From contig JAEUMA010000124.1 in the NCBI GenBank assembly GCA_016793565.1, positions 1 through 7,940 on the forward strand: a stretch of DNA of 7,940 nucleotides. Direction: 5' to 3'. The notes beneath the pieces are model-generated. The model searched no databases. It was not told where the DNA came from and was given only the letters and a program-made list of their open reading frames with translations. The position numbers and the translations under genes are program-made. Position 1 is the first letter of the stretch, and each line of letters begins with the position of its first letter. This DNA comes from Rhizobiaceae bacterium. GTDB lineage: Bacteria; Pseudomonadota; Alphaproteobacteria; Rhizobiales; Rhizobiaceae. Below, in pieces: positions 5,297-7,940 of the stretch.

Positions 5297-6460
5297 ATGG
5301 ATTTCGGCCTGTCCGAGGAACAGAAGCTGATCGTGGACACGACCCGCACCTTCGTGGAGAAGGAGCTCTTTCCGCACGAGCTGGAAGTGGAGCGCAGCGG
5401 GCATTTGAGGCGCGAACTCATTACCGAGCTGCAGCGCAAGGCGATCGAGGCCGGCCTCTACGCTGCCAACATGCCGGCCGAGGTCGGCGGTGCGGGGCTC
5501 GATACGCAGACCTGGCTGCTTTACGAGAAGGAACTCGGCAAGGCCAACTACGCGCTGCACTGGACCTGTGTCGCGCGGCCCTCCAACATCCTGCTCGCCG
5601 GCACCGAGGAGCAGCGGCCAAAATACCTCTATCCCTGTATTCGCGGCGAGAAATGGGATTGTCTGGCCATGACCGAGCCCGGCGCCGGCTCCGACCTGCG
5701 CGGCATGAAGGCAAGCGCCGTCGAGAAGGGTGGCGACTGGGTGCTCAACGGCACCAAGCATTTCATCTCTCACGCCGACCTGGCCGACTTCGCGATCTGC
5801 TTCATGGCCTCGGGCGAAGAGGATTCGCCGCGCGGAAAGCGCAAGAAGATCACCGCCTTTTTCGTTGACAAGGGCACACCGGGCTTCACGGTGCGCGACG
5901 GCTATCGCAACGTCTCGCATCGCGGCTACACCAACGCCGTGCTGGAGTTCGACGATTGCCGGCTGCCGGCCTCGCAAATCCTGGGCGAGGTGCACAAGGG
6001 ATTCGAGGTCGCCAACTCCTGGCTGGGGGCGACGCGCCTGCAAGTGGCGGCGACCTGCCTTGGCCGCGCCGAGCGGGCGCTCGGCCATGCCATCGAATAT
6101 GCCGCGAGCCGCGAGCAGTTCGGCCAGCAGATCGGCAAGTTCCAGGGCGTTTCGTTCAAGCTCGCCGACATGGCGATGGAGTTGAAGGCTGCCGAACTTC
6201 TGGTGCGCGAGGCGGCGTGGAAATACGACGAGGGCACTGTGACTGACCAGGACATGGCCATGGCCAAGCTGAAGGCCACCGAGGTTCTGGCCTACATCGC
6301 CGACGAGGCGATCCAGATCCATGGCGGCATGGGCCTGATGGACGACCTGCCGCTGGAGCGCATCTGGCGCGACTCGCGCGTCGAGCGCATCTGGGAGGGG
6401 ACCAGCGAGATCCAGCGCCACATCATTTCGCGCGCCCTGCTGAGGGCAGTGGGCGGCTGA
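5297..6460 (+). CDS. Acyl-CoA dehydrogenase, possibly for a trimethylammonium acyl-CoA
   Basis: FAD-dependent dehydrogenase introducing an alpha-beta double bond into an acyl-CoA; 387 residues, normal for the family. Seen blocks: the N-terminal helical start MDFGLSEEQKLIVDT, the FAD/substrate loop CLAMTEPGAGSD (122-133), HFISHAD (155-161), the helix REQFGQQIGKFQGVSFKLADM (272-292), IHGGMGLM (341-348), and the C-terminal IWEGTSEIQR (365-374). Glu367 there is the probable catalytic base, as in short- and medium-chain enzymes. The segment GYRNVSHRGYTNAVLEFDD (202-220) departs from the usual substrate-loop sequence. Context suggests gamma-butyrobetainyl-CoA or a similar betaine thioester, but this is inference; a short-chain acyl-CoA is the alternative. 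Start 5297 is chosen for AGGGAG (5284-5289) 7 bases upstream; a longer start at 5195 would overlap the kinase and add non-family sequence. The stop overlaps the next ATG by one base (TGATG). Confidence 0.93.
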   Translation: MDFGLSEEQKLIVDTTRTFVEKELFPHELEVERSGHLRRELITELQRKAIEAGLYAANMPAEVGGAGLDTQTWLLYEKELGKANYALHWTCVARPSNILLAGTEEQRPKYLYPCIRGEKWDCLAMTEPGAGSDLRGMKASAVEKGGDWVLNGTKHFISHADLADFAICFMASGEEDSPRGKRKKITAFFVDKGTPGFTVRDGYRNVSHRGYTNAVLEFDDCRLPASQILGEVHKGFEVANSWLGATRLQVAATCLGRAERALGHAIEYAASREQFGQQIGKFQGVSFKLADMAMELKAAELLVREAAWKYDEGTVTDQDMAMAKLKATEVLAYIADEAIQIHGGMGLMDDLPLERIWRDSRVERIWEGTSEIQRHIISRALLRAVGG

Positions 6461-7197
6461 TGGCGAGACCCGGCTTCAGGGAGACCGACCTCTATCTGCC
6501 GGTGAAGCGCCTGCTGGAAGCGCAGGGTTACACCGTCAAGGGCGAGGTCGGCGCGGCCGACGTGGTGGCGATCCGCGAGGAGGGCGAAGACCCGGTGATC
6601 GTGGAGCTCAAGGCCGGCTTTTCGCTGTCGCTGTTCCATCAGGCGATCGAACGCCAGGCGCTGACCGACGCGGTCTACGTCGCCGTGCCGCAGGGTGCGG
6701 GCCATGCGTCATACAAAGCGCTGGTGGACAACAGGAAGCTCTGCCGCAGGCTGGGCCTCGGGCTGATCACCGTGCGCCTCGCCGACGGCTTCGTCGAAAT
6801 CCACTGCGATCCCGAACCCTACAAGCCCCGCCAGTCGAAGCCGCGCAAAAGCCGGCTGCTGCGGGAGTTCGCGCGCCTCGTCGGCGATCCCAACGACGGC
6901 GGCTCCACGCGCCGACGGCTGGTTACCGGCTATCGCCAGGAGGCCCTTCGATGCCTGGCGCTGCTCGATACGGCAGGGCCGCTGAAGGCGTCCGACGTTG
7001 CCGTCTCCACACGCATCGTACACGCAAGGCGGCTGATGGCCGACAATCATTACGGGTGGTTCGAACGCGTCTCGACCGGCATCTACGCGCTCAGCCCAAA
7101 GGGAGTGCGGGCGGTCGGGGAATATGCGGCCGAACTCCACAACATCGCCTCCAACGGCCTGACCGGCCCATCTTCCGAAATCACGACGACGCCATGA
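6460..7197 (+). CDS. DUF2161 protein: putative PD-(D/E)XK nuclease-like domain plus winged-helix-like C-terminus
   Basis: 245-residue protein that I recognise as DUF2161, a family described as putative PD-(D/E)XK-type phosphodiesterases. The nuclease signature is visible in order: Glu8 in the first helix (RETDLYLPVKRLLE), Asp34 in GAADVVAI (31-38), the E-x-K pair Glu49/Lys51 in PVIVELKAGF (45-54), then a helix with Gln61 and Gln66 leading to the strand DAVYVAVP (70-77). A basic linker follows (122-135, KPRQSKPRKSR). Residues about 150-223 resemble a winged helix (YRQEALRCLALLDTAGPLKASDVA, then YGWFERVSTGIYALSPKG), suggesting nucleic-acid contact. No signal peptide or membrane span. Translation is coupled at both ends: TGATG with the previous gene and ATGA (7194-7197) with the next. 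It may act in regulation or nucleic-acid processing; there is no known role in carnitine breakdown. Confidence 0.85.
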   Translation: MARPGFRETDLYLPVKRLLEAQGYTVKGEVGAADVVAIREEGEDPVIVELKAGFSLSLFHQAIERQALTDAVYVAVPQGAGHASYKALVDNRKLCRRLGLGLITVRLADGFVEIHCDPEPYKPRQSKPRKSRLLREFARLVGDPNDGGSTRRRLVTGYRQEALRCLALLDTAGPLKASDVAVSTRIVHARRLMADNHYGWFERVSTGIYALSPKGVRAVGEYAAELHNIASNGLTGPSSEITTTP

Positions 7198-7940
7198 GCC
7201 AGCCCCGCGATCTTTCACGTCTTCTCCGCCCGAAATCCATCGCCGTGGTCGGCGGCGGCTTCTTCGCGCCCAACGTCATCAAGCAGTCGCTCAAGATGGG
7301 CTTCGCCGGCGAAATCTGGCCGGTGCACCCGTCCAAGGACGAGGTGGCCGGCGTGCGGGCCTACCGCTCCCTCGCCGACCTGCCCGGCGCGCCCGACGCC
7401 ACCTTCATCGGCGTCAACCGCAATCTCACCATCGACGTCGTGCGCGAACTGCGCGAGCGCGGCGCCGGCGGCGCCATCTGCTTCGCAGCCGGTTTCCGCG
7501 AGACGGCGCATTACGATCCGGATGGTTCCCGCCTGCAGGACGCGCTGCTGGAAGCGGCAGGCGACATGGCCGTGATCGGCCCCAACTGCTACGGGCTGAT
7601 CAACTATGCCGACGGCGCGCTGCTGTGGCCCGACCAGCACGGCGGCCGCCGGCTGGCGCCCGGCGAGCGTGGTGCTGCGATCATTACGCAGTCGTCCAAC
7701 ATCGCCTGCAATCTCACCATGCAGACCCGGGCCCTGCCGCTCGCTTTCCTGATGACGGCGGGAAACCAGGCGCAGACCGGTCTCTCCGAAATGGCGATCG
7801 GCCTGATTGAGGACGAGCGCGTTTCCTGCCTTGGCCTGCATATCGAAGGCTTCGACTCGGCCGCCGGCTTCGAGCGGCTGGCCGCGCGGGCGCGCGAACT
7901 GAAGAAGCCGATCGTGGCGATGAAGGTCGGGCGCTCGGAG
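7194..7940 (+). CDS. NDP-forming acyl-CoA ligase family protein, N-terminal part (3' end outside window)
   Basis: Resembles the alpha part of ADP-forming acetyl-CoA synthetases, which interconvert acyl-CoA + ADP + Pi and acid + ATP + CoA. The 249 visible residues are about a third of the usual 700-residue fused protein. The CoA-binding Rossmann domain is at about 8-140: SRLLRPKSIAVVGGG, IWPVHPSKDEVAGVRAYRSL, then FAAGFRE (97-103) and VIGPNCYGLIN (127-137). The next succinyl-CoA-ligase-like domain follows with GAAIITQSSNIACNL (160-174), TAGNQAQTGLSEM (188-200) and ALPLAF-type strands. The window ends at MKVGRSE, just before the usual SHTG segment that carries the phosphorylated His, so the catalytic residue cannot be checked. 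The ATG overlaps the previous stop (ATGA). Possible substrates are betainyl-CoA, gamma-butyrobetaine or acetoacetate; the choice is inference. Confidence 0.88.
   Translation, partial: MSQPRDLSRLLRPKSIAVVGGGFFAPNVIKQSLKMGFAGEIWPVHPSKDEVAGVRAYRSLADLPGAPDATFIGVNRNLTIDVVRELRERGAGGAICFAAGFRETAHYDPDGSRLQDALLEAAGDMAVIGPNCYGLINYADGALLWPDQHGGRRLAPGERGAAIITQSSNIACNLTMQTRALPLAFLMTAGNQAQTGLSEMAIGLIEDERVSCLGLHIEGFDSAAGFERLAARARELKKPIVAMKVGRSE

Noticed and set aside
5111..6421. A 436-codon open frame on the minus strand opposite the acyl-CoA dehydrogenase.
   Set aside because: It is a composition-driven shadow of a strongly conserved plus-strand gene, with no recognisable motifs of its own. The same applies to the minus frame at 4104-5279.
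1..7940. Search for CRISPR arrays, tRNA or rRNA genes, insertion sequences, attachment sites or phage genes.
   Set aside because: I saw no regularly spaced repeats, no cloverleaf or rRNA-like stretches, no transposase or integrase frames and no terminal inverted repeats; the window reads as ordinary chromosomal metabolic genes.

Overview
The window looks like a chromosomal piece of an alphaproteobacterium of the Rhizobiales (Mesorhizobium/Phyllobacteriaceae-like). GC is high, genes are packed with ATGA/TGATG junctions, and the proteins resemble rhizobial families (GlxA/CdhR regulator, DUF2161 protein, BKACE enzyme, carnitine dehydrogenase). The taxonomic call is inference from gene content and style; no database was searched.

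Left part (1-1139): the C-terminal end of a xylose isomerase gene (xylA). It is followed by a perfect 11-bp inverted repeat that overlaps the start of a short gene for a 45-residue single-span or secreted protein. A probable intrinsic terminator follows. Next comes a stretch with a PhoB-box-like 7-4-7 direct repeat, then a 71-residue ORF of unknown function that converges on the regulator gene.

Middle and right part (1140-7940): a carnitine-catabolism locus. A GlxA-type AraC-family regulator (CdhR-like) is on the minus strand, divergent from a tight plus-strand run of six genes. These are a dehydrocarnitine-cleaving BKACE enzyme (cdhC-like), L-carnitine 3-dehydrogenase (cdhA-like), a PfkB-family sugar kinase, an acyl-CoA dehydrogenase, a DUF2161 protein with a PD-(D/E)XK-type nuclease signature plus a winged-helix-like C-terminus, and the N-terminal part of an NDP-forming acyl-CoA ligase that runs off the right edge.

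Expected chemistry: the dehydrogenase oxidises L-carnitine to 3-dehydrocarnitine. The BKACE enzyme then uses acetyl-CoA to cleave it to acetoacetate and betainyl-CoA, which must lose CoA to give glycine betaine. The acyl-CoA dehydrogenase and CoA ligase suggest that a related acyl compound such as gamma-butyrobetaine is also handled, or that the ligase recovers ATP from betainyl-CoA. The roles of the kinase and the nuclease-like protein are unexplained.

Most notable oddities: a 57-residue Lys/Ala-rich histone-H1-like tail on the carnitine dehydrogenase; no thioesterase in the visible part of the operon; a nuclease-like protein translationally linked to metabolic enzymes; and the hairpin that places a ribosome binding site in its loop and part of the start codon in its stem.
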